Positions 17,201-25,305 of a stretch of 44,490 nt of DNA are shown here, one piece after another; positions within the stretch are counted from its first letter, which is position 1, and each line of letters begins with the position of its first letter. Both the position numbers and the translations under genes were made by a program. Source of the stretch: Megamonas sp. UBA1796 (GTDB taxonomy: Bacteria > Bacillota > Negativicutes > Selenomonadales > Selenomonadaceae); contig DCFU01000041.1 of NCBI GenBank assembly GCA_002319795.1, positions 1 through 44,490 of the forward strand, given 5' to 3'. The notes under the pieces were generated by a model. It did not search any database. It saw nothing but the letters and a program-made list of their open reading frames with translations, and had not been told where the DNA came from.

Positions 17201-19301
17201 AATGCCTGGCAGCCTCTGCCGGATTGCCCATATCCTTATAAATGCCTCCCAACAGATTGTGTACTACGCTGTGCTGCCAAGACGCCAAATCCGGCATCTG
17301 CAAGGCCGATAAGCAAAAGTTCTCCGCCTTATCCAGAACATGGCCCAGATATGCCACCCGCCCGAACAGGAACCAATCATAGCCGGACATTTCAGAGCCC
17401 TTTTGCAATAAATCTGCCGTTTTCTGTGCCCGCTCCAGATCCTGAGCATCAATATAAATTTCCAATAAAGTTTCCAGCACATAACGCTCGTCTGGTTTTG
17501 CTGCCAATATTGCATCTGCTGCTGCTAATGCCTGACGCAAATCATTTTGCGCAGCAAATTTCTTCATGATAGGCAAAAGTCGTGAAATATCCCGATATGC
17601 CGGAATCGGCTGTGATATACAAAATTTCTGCCAGATATCCGTATACAACTTTTCCACCTCACGCATATAGCCAGCACCATCCATCAACGGCGACGCTTGC
17701 AGAATTTGACGGATACTCCGGTGGAGAGCGTCCAACAGCTCCCAGTCCCCAGCCAGCACAACGGCCTTCTCTACATATGCTTCCACCGTATCCGCGCAGA
17801 ATTCTTCCAATCCCGCATTTTTCATAATGCTATAGCCAAATCTGGCTCCATGGTTTTCTCCCTGCAGAGTAACTACCGGCACTCCCATAAAAAGTGCATC
17901 ACAGGTGGTGCCGCCACCTGGATAAGGATAAGTGTCCAAGGCTATATCAACCGCATAATATTCGGCTAAATAATCACGACTAAAACCACGCATAATTACG
18001 CGGGCCCGATCAATTCCCTGTTTCTGCAATCGTTGTAATACGTATTCCCTGCCTTCATCCGAATCAAAAATAGCAGCTTTCAAAAATAATTTTGCCTGTG
18101 GAACCCGTTGTAAAATTTTTGCCCACGCAGACAGTACCCTATCGGTAACCTTGGTAAAATTATTGAAGCTTGCAAAAGTAATATAGCCCGTTCTTTTACA
18201 GGGAGCACCCTGTACCGGCAGTGTGTTCGACAGAGGCGTATAACAAAAATGACTGTGTGGCAGCCGCACCAGGTGCTCGGTAAAAAACACCTTATCTCTC
18301 TCAGTATCAATATAAGAATCACCCAAAAAATAATCTATGGCCTTAAGGCCGGTTGTCGCAAAATATCCGATCCCTGATATTTGCACGGGTGCCGGCTTAT
18401 AAGCCATTATTGGAAGACAATTATGGTTCGTATGACCGGAAAGGTCTACTAAAACATCTATTTCATCCTCATAAATCAGCTGTGCAGCCTCCGCCGATGA
18501 CAGTGACGCAATATTCCGCCAGCCATCAACTAAAGCTGCCGCCTGACGGCTATATTCATCCTCACTCCCCTTAGCATAACAATAAACGTCAAACATCTCC
18601 CGCGTATAGTATTGAAGCAACGCATAGCTGAACCGCAATACGACATGATCGCGAAAATCCGGGGAAATATATCCTATACGCAATTTTTTGCCAACACAAC
18701 GGCGTCGATGCATGAATTGCTTATATGTATCGAAAAACTGATTATACCTCATATGTTTCTTATAAATTTCCATAGGAGAAATCGCTGGCAGATAGTGTAG
18801 ATTAAACAGATAGTTACTGTATTCTACCGCTTTAAGCTCCGGTGTACCGGCATACGCAGACGCCTTAAGATAAGCCGCTGTGCTTTGCAGGCTATCTCCC
18901 ATATAGCGATAGCATTGTCCAAGCAAATTATATATTTTTTCCTGATAGGCCGGCTGCATGTGCCTGCCCTTCTGCAATGCATATTTCAATGCAGGAATGA
19001 GTTGGATCCGTTCACCCGCCATGAAATGAATACGCGCCTGCAGAAAAAGAGCATACGCCTCCTGCGGGGCAAGCAGCAGCAGCTCATTACTCGCTTGCCG
19101 TGCTTCTGCCTGCATGCCTGCTTCAATATAGCTGCTCGTCAAAAGACTTAATGCTTCACAACGATATACAGGCAGATCAGCAAAAGAACGCGCCGCCTCT
19201 ATGGCCGAACCATACTCCTGTTTTTCTAAATACTGATATATTATTTTACGCCAATAAGCAGCCTTTGGCTGTAAGCCTATTTCATCATTTCGTTGTTTCA
19301 T
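14256..19301 (-). CDS. Giant protein with three tandem TPR-OGT (GT41) modules
   Basis: 1681 residues, about three times a usual bacterial OGT. Three full TPR-plus-catalytic modules occur at about 1-560, 570-1120 and 1130-1675. Each has KLRIGYISPD (206, 762, 1322), a GHT/GHS histidine (289-291, 845-847, 1406-1408), KPA-VQ..G.GY, a TK/YK-V/I-TD lysine (384, 941, 1501), and D-T-Y/F-PYPGGGTTCDAL (456, 1013, 1574). All three look intact. They should glycosylate Ser/Thr of cytoplasmic proteins, flagellin being the obvious candidate. PGGGTT resembles the plant SPINDLY loop more than animal OGT NGHTT, so the donor may not be UDP-GlcNAc. The start (ATG, GGGAG 9 bases upstream) overlaps the previous stop by 17 bases. 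Confidence 0.92.
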   Translation of the reverse strand: MKQRNDEIGLQPKAAYWRKIIYQYLEKQEYGSAIEAARSFADLPVYRCEALSLLTSSYIEAGMQAEARQASNELLLLAPQEAYALFLQARIHFMAGERIQLIPALKYALQKGRHMQPAYQEKIYNLLGQCYRYMGDSLQSTAAYLKASAYAGTPELKAVEYSNYLFNLHYLPAISPMEIYKKHMRYNQFFDTYKQFMHRRRCVGKKLRIGYISPDFRDHVVLRFSYALLQYYTREMFDVYCYAKGSEDEYSRQAAALVDGWRNIASLSSAEAAQLIYEDEIDVLVDLSGHTNHNCLPIMAYKPAPVQISGIGYFATTGLKAIDYFLGDSYIDTERDKVFFTEHLVRLPHSHFCYTPLSNTLPVQGAPCKRTGYITFASFNNFTKVTDRVLSAWAKILQRVPQAKLFLKAAIFDSDEGREYVLQRLQKQGIDRARVIMRGFSRDYLAEYYAVDIALDTYPYPGGGTTCDALFMGVPVVTLQGENHGARFGYSIMKNAGLEEFCADTVEAYVEKAVVLAGDWELLDALHRSIRQILQASPLMDGAGYMREVEKLYTDIWQKFCISQPIPAYRDISRLLPIMKKFAAQNDLRQALAAADAILAAKPDERYVLETLLEIYIDAQDLERAQKTADLLQKGSEMSGYDWFLFGRVAYLGHVLDKAENFCLSALQMPDLASWQHSVVHNLLGGIYKDMGNPAEAARHYLEACQCGEELAEKAADYSNYLFTLHYLSYDRAFMYEAAKKYNALFCDIQQYVHKREERHTKLRIGYISPDIRFHVVAFFSYAFFKNYDHERFEVSCYANCEEDAASLEFAAAVDHWYNIRGVKAAEVAERIYKDEIDILVDLAGHTKDNCLPVLAYKPAPVQICGVGYFNTTGLDTVDYFLTDNYLDPQGQNDRFFTEKLLRLPQSHFCYMWHDAPGASSPAPYRMAGHITFGCFNNFTKVTDDMLNLWSQILFRLPDAWLFLKSSVFDHEYSRKAAIARIQKQGIPMDRVRLDGYSVPYLQEYAQVDIALDTFPYPGGGTTCDALYMGVPVITLVGTSHNARFGYSLLKNIGLEECCAFSLEEYVELTVRLAEDQKQLRYLHQILRRRMRQSPVMQADAYMAEIENLYSTVWQSWILGHAPAEEQDARVKKDFQVMLAALPEKNWESVVLAAGRLVCRENCPVQVLSAMGFAYGERRNFGRAAYWLCRAVACDVENRANLYMLLGEALQEQMDPVGAAAAFEAAEKADEGRREEFQAQALVRQAALLRVKPIEAAAKYLAAGEHADDFQDQCNLYSSYLLTLHYAPVCEDALFKAQEKYHMLFQGIQPYTHGGRRRTHKKLRIGYISPDFRKHVMFSFYYALLACYDHQNFEVYCYQMNKTSDGYTKALVVLVDVWKNIAKLSYEKAAAVIYEDEIDLLIDLAGHSAHSGLPILAWKPAAVQLSGLGYMSTTGLPAVDYFITDGWVDPPGLHEKYFSEKLLRLPSQFCYTGRSDVGVSEGAPCCQRGYILFGVFNHYYKITDDMLRIWQKIMLRLPAAKILFKCHMMGSDSAVDQVYERMCALEFDMDRIIFEPSSVDYMERYLDVDIALDTYPYPGGGTTCDALYMGVPVVSLYGSRRGSRFGLSILQSIGLGELAVDTDQAYIERTVALTQDRELLNMLHKNLRSMMVKSRLMDSTAYVRGLEEKYLAIWQNEAEER

Positions 19302-20850
19302 CTGCAGATGCTCCCATTTTCAATATACTGCTATGCCACCTTGCCAAAGAGGTTTTCATATTATACAAAGTCCTTGCCAGCGGCGTTGCATCTTCTGTTT
19401 CATTCTTCCTGAATGACTGCCAGGCTTTTTTATAAGTATCTGGCAATATAAGTGTCAATACAGCCTGCTCCGGCTCCATATCCTGCTTTTGTGCGCTCCA
19501 GATCCCCAGCCGGTAAAGGCTGTCCAGCTCATCGGCGGCCTTTACTGCTGCTGCATCATAACGCCCTGCCTCCACGTAATCGGGCAAAGAATCACCCTGA
19601 TAGCCTGCAGTCCGCCTGACATAATAAAGATACACCTGCCCGCTATGATTCTTTCGCAGCACTTCCGCTAAAAAAGCTGCATCTTCATTCTTATCATACA
19701 TATTATTTAATACTTCAATAATATCTGCTGGTGGCTCTTGGGCAATGCATTGATAAAAGCAGGAAAAAAGCGTTGGTTCATAAGGATAAACCTCCAGACC
19801 CTGCAAAAAATAATTTACAGCCTGCTGCATGTTCAGCTTCATTTTCTCAAGCTTGCCTAAATACATATATACATGCGGCAGCAACTGGCGCCCATTATTC
19901 TCCAGGCAGGCAGATGGCGCTTCTTTAGCTTGTCCACTCAAGGCAATTCCCTGCTTAAAAAAAGGCTCCGCCTTGAGATAATCCTGCATATCCCAATATA
20001 ACAGCCCTTTTCTCATAGGGTACTCCGGCGCTGTCGGGTTGGCTGCAGCCGCCGTATCAATCGCCTGCAGGATTTCTTCCGACGGATATTTAAGCTGTAT
20101 CATAGAAACAATCAACGTATTTTCAGCCTGCCCCCGCATCCCAACAAAATCCACTCCGGAATCAATAGCTTTCTTTGCATGCTGAATGGCTCTCGCATAA
20201 TCGCCCAATCCGAAATAACAATCCGCTAAATAAAGAAAATCCTCCGGCTGCTCCCCCTGTGACGCTATTTTATCCTGGAGCAGCGCTAAATTCCTTTGGA
20301 GTTTCGCCCGTATAATCTTCTGTGAATACCCGGTATGATAAATCTCCAAATCCTCTGCAACCTTTAAGCAGCGGCCATTCCTCGATGTATTCATGAGATG
20401 TTCATGCACCACGCCCGTATACCGCAGGGCTTTCATATTGCGAAAAACCCTTATTTGTCCGATAGACCCAATAAAACGATCTTTATCATCCTTGTCGATA
20501 TTCAGCAAACGGCAAATAATCCCCACAATTCTGCGATTTGGATGATACATTTTTATATGTTCCCTGAGCCTGGGGATTACCCTGCCAGGAAAGTATTCAT
20601 CGGCATCCAGAAAAATGATCCATTCGCCCCTGGCATGCTCCAGGGCAAAATTCTTCGCAGCTGCAAAATCATTGCACCAGGCAAAATGATATACCCGGGC
20701 CCCACCCTGTTCGGCTATAAAAACGGTCCTATCCGTTGACCCCGTATCAACAACAACCAATTCATCCGCAATCTGTTGTACACATTGAAGCCATTGGCCA
20801 ATATTCTTTTCTTCATCCCGGACAATTACACAGGCCGATATACTAATCAT
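19285..20850 (-). CDS. GT2 glycosyltransferase with C-terminal TPRs
   Basis: 521 residues. The start at 20850 (MISISACVIV) is chosen because it overlaps the upstream stop as ATGA and has AGGATAG just before it; a GTG nine codons earlier is less likely. The N-terminal GT2 domain (1 to about 200) has ISACVIVRDEE, VVDTGSTDRT, GEWIIFLDADEYF with the DxD at about 84, and HTGYSQK, a conserved block of this GT2-TPR family. TPR-like helices follow to about 470 (YLADCYFGLGDYARAIQHAKK). The family includes SunS-like peptide glycosyltransferases and many flagellar-locus enzymes of unproved donor. It probably acts on a protein or extends the first sugar in the cytoplasm. Confidence 0.86.
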   Translation of the reverse strand: MISISACVIVRDEEKNIGQWLQCVQQIADELVVVDTGSTDRTVFIAEQGGARVYHFAWCNDFAAAKNFALEHARGEWIIFLDADEYFPGRVIPRLREHIKMYHPNRRIVGIICRLLNIDKDDKDRFIGSIGQIRVFRNMKALRYTGVVHEHLMNTSRNGRCLKVAEDLEIYHTGYSQKIIRAKLQRNLALLQDKIASQGEQPEDFLYLADCYFGLGDYARAIQHAKKAIDSGVDFVGMRGQAENTLIVSMIQLKYPSEEILQAIDTAAAANPTAPEYPMRKGLLYWDMQDYLKAEPFFKQGIALSGQAKEAPSACLENNGRQLLPHVYMYLGKLEKMKLNMQQAVNYFLQGLEVYPYEPTLFSCFYQCIAQEPPADIIEVLNNMYDKNEDAAFLAEVLRKNHSGQVYLYYVRRTAGYQGDSLPDYVEAGRYDAAAVKAADELDSLYRLGIWSAQKQDMEPEQAVLTLILPDTYKKAWQSFRKNETEDATPLARTLYNMKTSLARWHSSILKMGASADETTK

Positions 20851-23711
20851 TCTATCCTGTTCCTTTCCCTGTTCCACTGCTGGTATGCTTCAATATCGGA
20901 GCTTGTACAGCCCTCTGCTCTTGCCCTAAGAAAGGCCCCTGCGGCTGCCTCTGCTTGCCCCGTATAGTAAAAACAAATCCCTGCCGACCGCCAAAAATCT
21001 GCTGTAATGGCATCGTCTCCTGCAGGAATTTGCTGATAAAGCCTTAAGGCCTCTGCCCATCGTTCAGCCTTGAACAAAACCTGCGCCGCTTCGTATACCT
21101 GCCCCCAGGAAAAGTCCAAAACCATATCGAGATACCTCTCCAATTGATTCACAGGACTATCTTCAATAACCATAGGCAAAAGTGCTATATATCCTTCCCA
21201 ATCTCCCGGGCTTAAGGAAGGAATGGATTTTTGATATCTTTTCAGTAAATGCTGCATATAATCAGGCAGAATATGTTCATACCTTGCAAGCAGATCCGAA
21301 TGTGCTGTGTTTGCCGCCGATATAAGCTGTAATAACGCACCAAATAAAATCTGAAGCCGCTGCGCACCCTCGGTTAGCACAGCCGTATACAGAACTTTTG
21401 TCTCCATATGACCTGCCAAAGCATAAAACCGCTGTATATTGTCTGCCAGACCAAATTCTGCCTTCAGACGCTCCGCATAATATTCATATATGTCCACTGC
21501 ACCATCTTTTTCCGCCCAACGCGCTAAATATTCCAATTCACTGCTGCTTACATAATAAGAAGCAATCCCTTCATGAAAGGCCGCAGCATTTTCCCAGGGC
21601 TTTAAGGCATAATAGGCATCCAGTGCCTCTATACAATACTTATTATAGTCAAGTGCCTGGTAAATTGCTGCAGCCGCTTTTTCAGAACTTCCAACCTGCA
21701 AATATGCTTTTCCTAACCGGCTGTAAACAATATCGAGTTCTCCATAGAAGCTTGACCCCTCCATAGAGTTCCCATGCGCCTCAAAAACAGAAATCGCCTT
21801 TTCAAAGCTTTCTATCGCAGAAGAAACCTTTCCTATTTCATAATAAATTTTCCCTTTTTCTGCATAAAAATCCGGCAGCAACGGAAATTTCCGAATTGCC
21901 GCATCTACAAACGACAGCGCATCCGCTGCAGCAAGTCCCAAATTACGTATAGAATCAATAATCCGATGGTACATATCACTGCTGTTACCGACAAACTGCA
22001 TTTCATCCTCATGTTCAATGGCCAGACTCGCATAGTGAAAAGTCTGTTGATAATCCTTCAAAGCAAAATAACAGTCTGCCAAATAACGATAATGCTGCGG
22101 TCCTTCTCCATTCCGCGCTGCATCAGCCTCCAACAAAGCCAGATTACGATTTATCTTGCCAAGAACTCTTTTTGACGAATAGCCTGTATGAAAAACCATC
22201 ACTCTGCCTTCATCTATAAAAACATCCAATTTACCATTCTGGCGCTGCAGTGTCTCATGCACGTTCCCCTTGTAACGCAGCTCCGGTAAATTACGAAAAG
22301 CACGTAAGTTTGAACAACGCTGAATTTCTAAATTATTGGCATCTGCATCGATATTTGCCGTCACAAAAAGGAGCGCATCTGTTTTTGGATGGCATATATC
22401 GATTTCCGCGAGCAGTCCTCTCACTTTTTCAGGACTGTCAACAGAGTCATCAGCATCAAAAAAAACGATCCAATCTCCATGTGCCTGTTCTATGGCATAA
22501 TTACGCGCTGCAGAAAAATCATCCGACCATGGATAATGCTGTATGCGAATACCTGCCTGCTCCGCTATAGCAAGCGTCGCGTCCGTAGAACCCGTATCTA
22601 TGAAAATAATTTCATCACTATATATTCCAGCATCCGAAAGCCAGTGTGCTATATCTTTTTCTTCGTTTTTGGCAATAACGCAGGCTGAGATCTTTATTTT
22701 TTTCATCTGTGTGCATATGCGTTCCCAAAGTTTTATACGTTCCCTGGCAAAGTGACAGTTCTCTTCGCTAAATGTCATCGGCTCCATTCCTTTGTAATGT
22801 GCAAAAGAACTTACTGCCAAACGCATTTCCTGTATCGCTTCTGTATATGCTAAATCATACGCCAGGCATTCGGCATGTTCCGCATGAAATTCTGGCAGCT
22901 CTGGAAAAGCTTCTACCGCTTTCGCCACAATTTCCCGTCGTTCCGCAAAATTTTTCTTGTTTTCTGACAGATACGCCATCAGTATACGATAAGAACGGCT
23001 TGCATACGTAACCGGACGACGGCGGCATGCTGCAATATCCATACGCGCATATTGCACAGCCTTAGCCATGTTACCAAGCGCATCATAGGCTTCAGCTACA
23101 CTCATATAGAATTTTTCCGGTTCCTTTTCCTGTTGCAATGCAGTCTGCATAAGTGCTAAGTTACGCGCTGCCTTAGCCTGAATCTGGTCAGAGGAATAGC
23201 CTGTATGGTAAATACATAGGTCCAATGGAGAAATAGTTTGCACAACCTCTATGATTTTCCCTTGCTGTCGCAGTTCTTCATGTATTTTTCCTTCATAACG
23301 CAATCCGAAAATTTTTCTAAAAATTCGTATAGTAAAAAAGCTCACTAAATTCTTTTGTGTTTTCTGATCGAGATTAATCATCTGCGTCAAAAGTGCTACA
23401 GCATCCGGGCAGGCTTCAATTACCTTCCGCAGCTTTGGTACTGCTTCCCGGCCAAAATATTCATCGGCGTCAAGAAATATGATCCAGTCGCCAGTTGCCT
23501 TTTCCAGTGCAAAGTTGCGCGGTACAGAAAAGTCCCCCTGCCATGGTTGAAAGAAGATCTTGGCTCCATATAAACGAGCAATCTCCACCGTATCATCTAG
23601 AGATCCTGTATCAACAACGATTATCTCATCCACGCTATCCTTCAGACTATCCAGAGAACGCGCTAAAACCGCCGCTTCATCTTTTACAATATAACAAGCC
23701 GATATTCTCAT
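20847..23711 (-). CDS. Tandem double GT2-TPR glycosyltransferase
   Basis: 954 residues holding two copies of the GT2-TPR layout. Copy 1 (1 to about 330) has ISACYIVKDE, VVDTGS, FLDADEYF with D81/D83 and HTGYSSDQ. Copy 2 (about 337-950) has ISACVIAKNEE, FIDTGSTDA, FFDADDS with D419/D421 and HTGYSSKR, then a long TPR-like tail including YRYLADCYFALKDYQQTFHYA. Both DxD motifs are intact. The ATG has AAGGGG at 7-base spacing. It is the first gene of the operon and has a sigma28-type promoter upstream. With the 521-residue protein this gives three GT2-TPR modules before four OGT modules, suggesting ordered glycan building on a flagellar protein; the order is speculative. Confidence 0.87.
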   Translation of the reverse strand: MRISACYIVKDEAAVLARSLDSLKDSVDEIIVVDTGSLDDTVEIARLYGAKIFFQPWQGDFSVPRNFALEKATGDWIIFLDADEYFGREAVPKLRKVIEACPDAVALLTQMINLDQKTQKNLVSFFTIRIFRKIFGLRYEGKIHEELRQQGKIIEVVQTISPLDLCIYHTGYSSDQIQAKAARNLALMQTALQQEKEPEKFYMSVAEAYDALGNMAKAVQYARMDIAACRRRPVTYASRSYRILMAYLSENKKNFAERREIVAKAVEAFPELPEFHAEHAECLAYDLAYTEAIQEMRLAVSSFAHYKGMEPMTFSEENCHFARERIKLWERICTQMKKIKISACVIAKNEEKDIAHWLSDAGIYSDEIIFIDTGSTDATLAIAEQAGIRIQHYPWSDDFSAARNYAIEQAHGDWIVFFDADDSVDSPEKVRGLLAEIDICHPKTDALLFVTANIDADANNLEIQRCSNLRAFRNLPELRYKGNVHETLQRQNGKLDVFIDEGRVMVFHTGYSSKRVLGKINRNLALLEADAARNGEGPQHYRYLADCYFALKDYQQTFHYASLAIEHEDEMQFVGNSSDMYHRIIDSIRNLGLAAADALSFVDAAIRKFPLLPDFYAEKGKIYYEIGKVSSAIESFEKAISVFEAHGNSMEGSSFYGELDIVYSRLGKAYLQVGSSEKAAAAIYQALDYNKYCIEALDAYYALKPWENAAAFHEGIASYYVSSSELEYLARWAEKDGAVDIYEYYAERLKAEFGLADNIQRFYALAGHMETKVLYTAVLTEGAQRLQILFGALLQLISAANTAHSDLLARYEHILPDYMQHLLKRYQKSIPSLSPGDWEGYIALLPMVIEDSPVNQLERYLDMVLDFSWGQVYEAAQVLFKAERWAEALRLYQQIPAGDDAITADFWRSAGICFYYTGQAEAAAGAFLRARAEGCTSSDIEAYQQWNRERNRIE

Positions 23712-23804
23712 GCCAATACCCCTTATAATATAGTTCTCCCCTTGAAGAACAACATACTCTCTATAAGCCTAATGTGATGTTACGCCAAACTACTTAACAT
23801 AATT

Positions 23805-23831
23805 GTATCGTTATTTCGTTATAACTTCTTA
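23805..23831 (-). promoter_or_regulatory. sigma28-type promoter for the glycosyltransferase operon
   Basis: The minus strand reads TAAG (23828-23831), 15 bases, then AACGATAC (23805-23812), the same pattern as the flagellin promoter. The -35 lies in the tail of the flagellin terminator, and the leader is about 87 bases. It drives the 954-, 521-, 1681-, 494- and 347-residue genes. Confidence 0.75.
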
Positions 23832-23884
23832 AACAAAACAGCAGGGGAAGCATTTGCAAAAGGCTGTTTCTCCTGCTGTTTTTA
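23831..23884 (-). terminator. Terminator after the second flagellin gene
   Basis: A 9-bp stem AACAGCAGG/CCTGCTGTT (23872-23880 with 23837-23845) with a long loop is followed by TTTTGTTT on the minus strand. Its 3' tail contains the -35 of the next promoter. Confidence 0.7.
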
Positions 23885-23898
23885 TCCCTGCCAACCAT

Positions 23899-25215
23899 TT
23901 ATTTAAGAAGAGTCAGAAACCATCCTGCATTTTGATTGGATTGTGCCAGCATCGCCTGTGCTGCCTGCAGCAAGATATTATTCTTGGCATATTCCGTAAT
24001 CTCTTTGGCCATATCTGCATCCATAATCGTAGACATGGCTGCAGTAAGATTTTCACTCTGCGATGTAAGATTCTGTATAGTATATCCGAGACGGCTTTCC
24101 TCTGCACCAATCGTAGTCGACTGATCCAGCGCTCGTGTCAGCGCATTATGCAGCACATTAATCGCTGCATTCGCACCTTTTTGTGTGCTGACATCGATTA
24201 CATTGCCATCGCGCCCTTTAAGCCCCAGCACGGCAGCACTCATATTGCTGAACTGCATCCGCATATTCTGATTTGCATGCGTACCCGTCTGCGCTATCAA
24301 TGAATGATCCTCAGATGCATTTCTCGCCTGAATAGATTCACTGAACCCATCCAAAACAGCATTTACAGACTTCTTGACCTTTCCCATAGAATCCGAAATG
24401 CTTATCGTAAATCCCGAAACGGCATTTTCCGTACCACTCGCATTCGCACGAACCGTAACAGCGTTCTCACCATTCAGCGTATAAATTGTGTTGCCAACGA
24501 TGTCTCTGCCTATAGCAGTATCTGTGCTGATTGCTGCTACATCAAATACACTGCCGCTTCCGGCTGCATTCGCCCTGGCAAAGATATCCGACAGCGTGCT
24601 GGACCCAACTGTAAAACTCGTCGTACAGGTTTTGCCTTGTTTTACATAAGACACACTCACACTATCACTCGAAAGGATATCCAGGCTGTCTCCATTCCGT
24701 CGTTCCAAAGCTGTCAAAGGCGTATCAGCAAAAGTAGTCTGGCTCAGGCTATAATTTGTATAGCTCTCCGCCGTCGCAATAGCTCTGCCATTTTTTGAGC
24801 CATCAAGCAAATATTGCCCATTAAAGGCCACCAGAGAATTATCATCGATTTGATCGATATATTCGTTAAATTCCTTTTGCAGCATACGCCGGTCTTCATC
24901 AGTAGCTGTTCCATTCGCAGCCGCTACAGCTTTTTCCTGCAGTGTGGTCAAAATATTCACTGTAGAGCTTATCGCTCCCTCAGCGACCTTCATCATACTC
25001 AGACTGCTTTGCGCATTACGTGCATCCTGATCCAAGCCACGAATTTCCATCTCCATACGTTGCGAGATCGCGTAGCCGGACGGATCATCTGCAACGTTTA
25101 CAATGCGCTTACCTGTTGCAATATGCATCATATTCTTCATACGCGCATTGCTCAACCGATTCATGATATTCAATATACGTAGGGATTGTACATAATTATT
25201 TACTGTCATTGCCAT
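23899..25215 (-). CDS. Flagellin, divergent second copy
   Basis: 438 residues, a paralogue of the flagellin upstream with the same length and layout. The N-terminal D0/D1 helix has DDPSGYAISQRM, MMKVAEGAISSTVNIL is shared with its partner, and the C-terminal helix ends MLAQSNQNAGWFLTLLK. The N-terminal helix is unusual: NARMKNMMHIATGKRI replaces the near-invariant SSALSKSLQKVSSGLKI, and the last residues carry W and F. The start has GGGAGG close upstream, inside a small hairpin. It has no promoter of its own and sits 41 bases behind the first flagellin's terminator, so it should be expressed weakly by read-through. It may be a minor filament subunit. Many Ser/Thr in the middle are candidate O-glycosylation sites. 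Confidence 0.92.
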   Translation of the reverse strand: MAMTVNNYVQSLRILNIMNRLSNARMKNMMHIATGKRIVNVADDPSGYAISQRMEMEIRGLDQDARNAQSSLSMMKVAEGAISSTVNILTTLQEKAVAAANGTATDEDRRMLQKEFNEYIDQIDDNSLVAFNGQYLLDGSKNGRAIATAESYTNYSLSQTTFADTPLTALERRNGDSLDILSSDSVSVSYVKQGKTCTTSFTVGSSTLSDIFARANAAGSGSVFDVAAISTDTAIGRDIVGNTIYTLNGENAVTVRANASGTENAVSGFTISISDSMGKVKKSVNAVLDGFSESIQARNASEDHSLIAQTGTHANQNMRMQFSNMSAAVLGLKGRDGNVIDVSTQKGANAAINVLHNALTRALDQSTTIGAEESRLGYTIQNLTSQSENLTAAMSTIMDADMAKEITEYAKNNILLQAAQAMLAQSNQNAGWFLTLLK

Positions 25216-25219
25216 AAAA

Positions 25220-25251
25220 TCGCCTCCCTGCGATATTTCCCCGGCAATATC
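25220..25251 (-). promoter_or_regulatory. Leader hairpins with GGA over the ribosome site of the second flagellin (possible CsrA sites)
   Basis: The minus strand shows TCGC-AGGGAG-GCGA (25220-25233): a 4-bp stem whose loop is the ribosome-binding sequence with a GGA. An overlapping alternative hairpin is GATATT-GCCGGGGA-AATATC (25232-25251). CsrA binds GGA in such loops. csrA and fliW are nearby, so translation control is plausible; not proved. Confidence 0.45.
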
Positions 25252-25255
25252 TTCG

Positions 25256-25286
25256 AAAAAAAGCCCCCCAATTGGGAGGCTTTTTT
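25256..25286 (-). terminator. Terminator between the two flagellin genes
   Basis: GCCTCCC-AATT-GGGGGGC stem (25263-25280, one G-T pair) is flanked by A6 and T7 on the minus strand. It follows the first flagellin's stop. Confidence 0.9.
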
Positions 25287-25305
25287 AGTGTAAAATCGTC
25301 TATGC

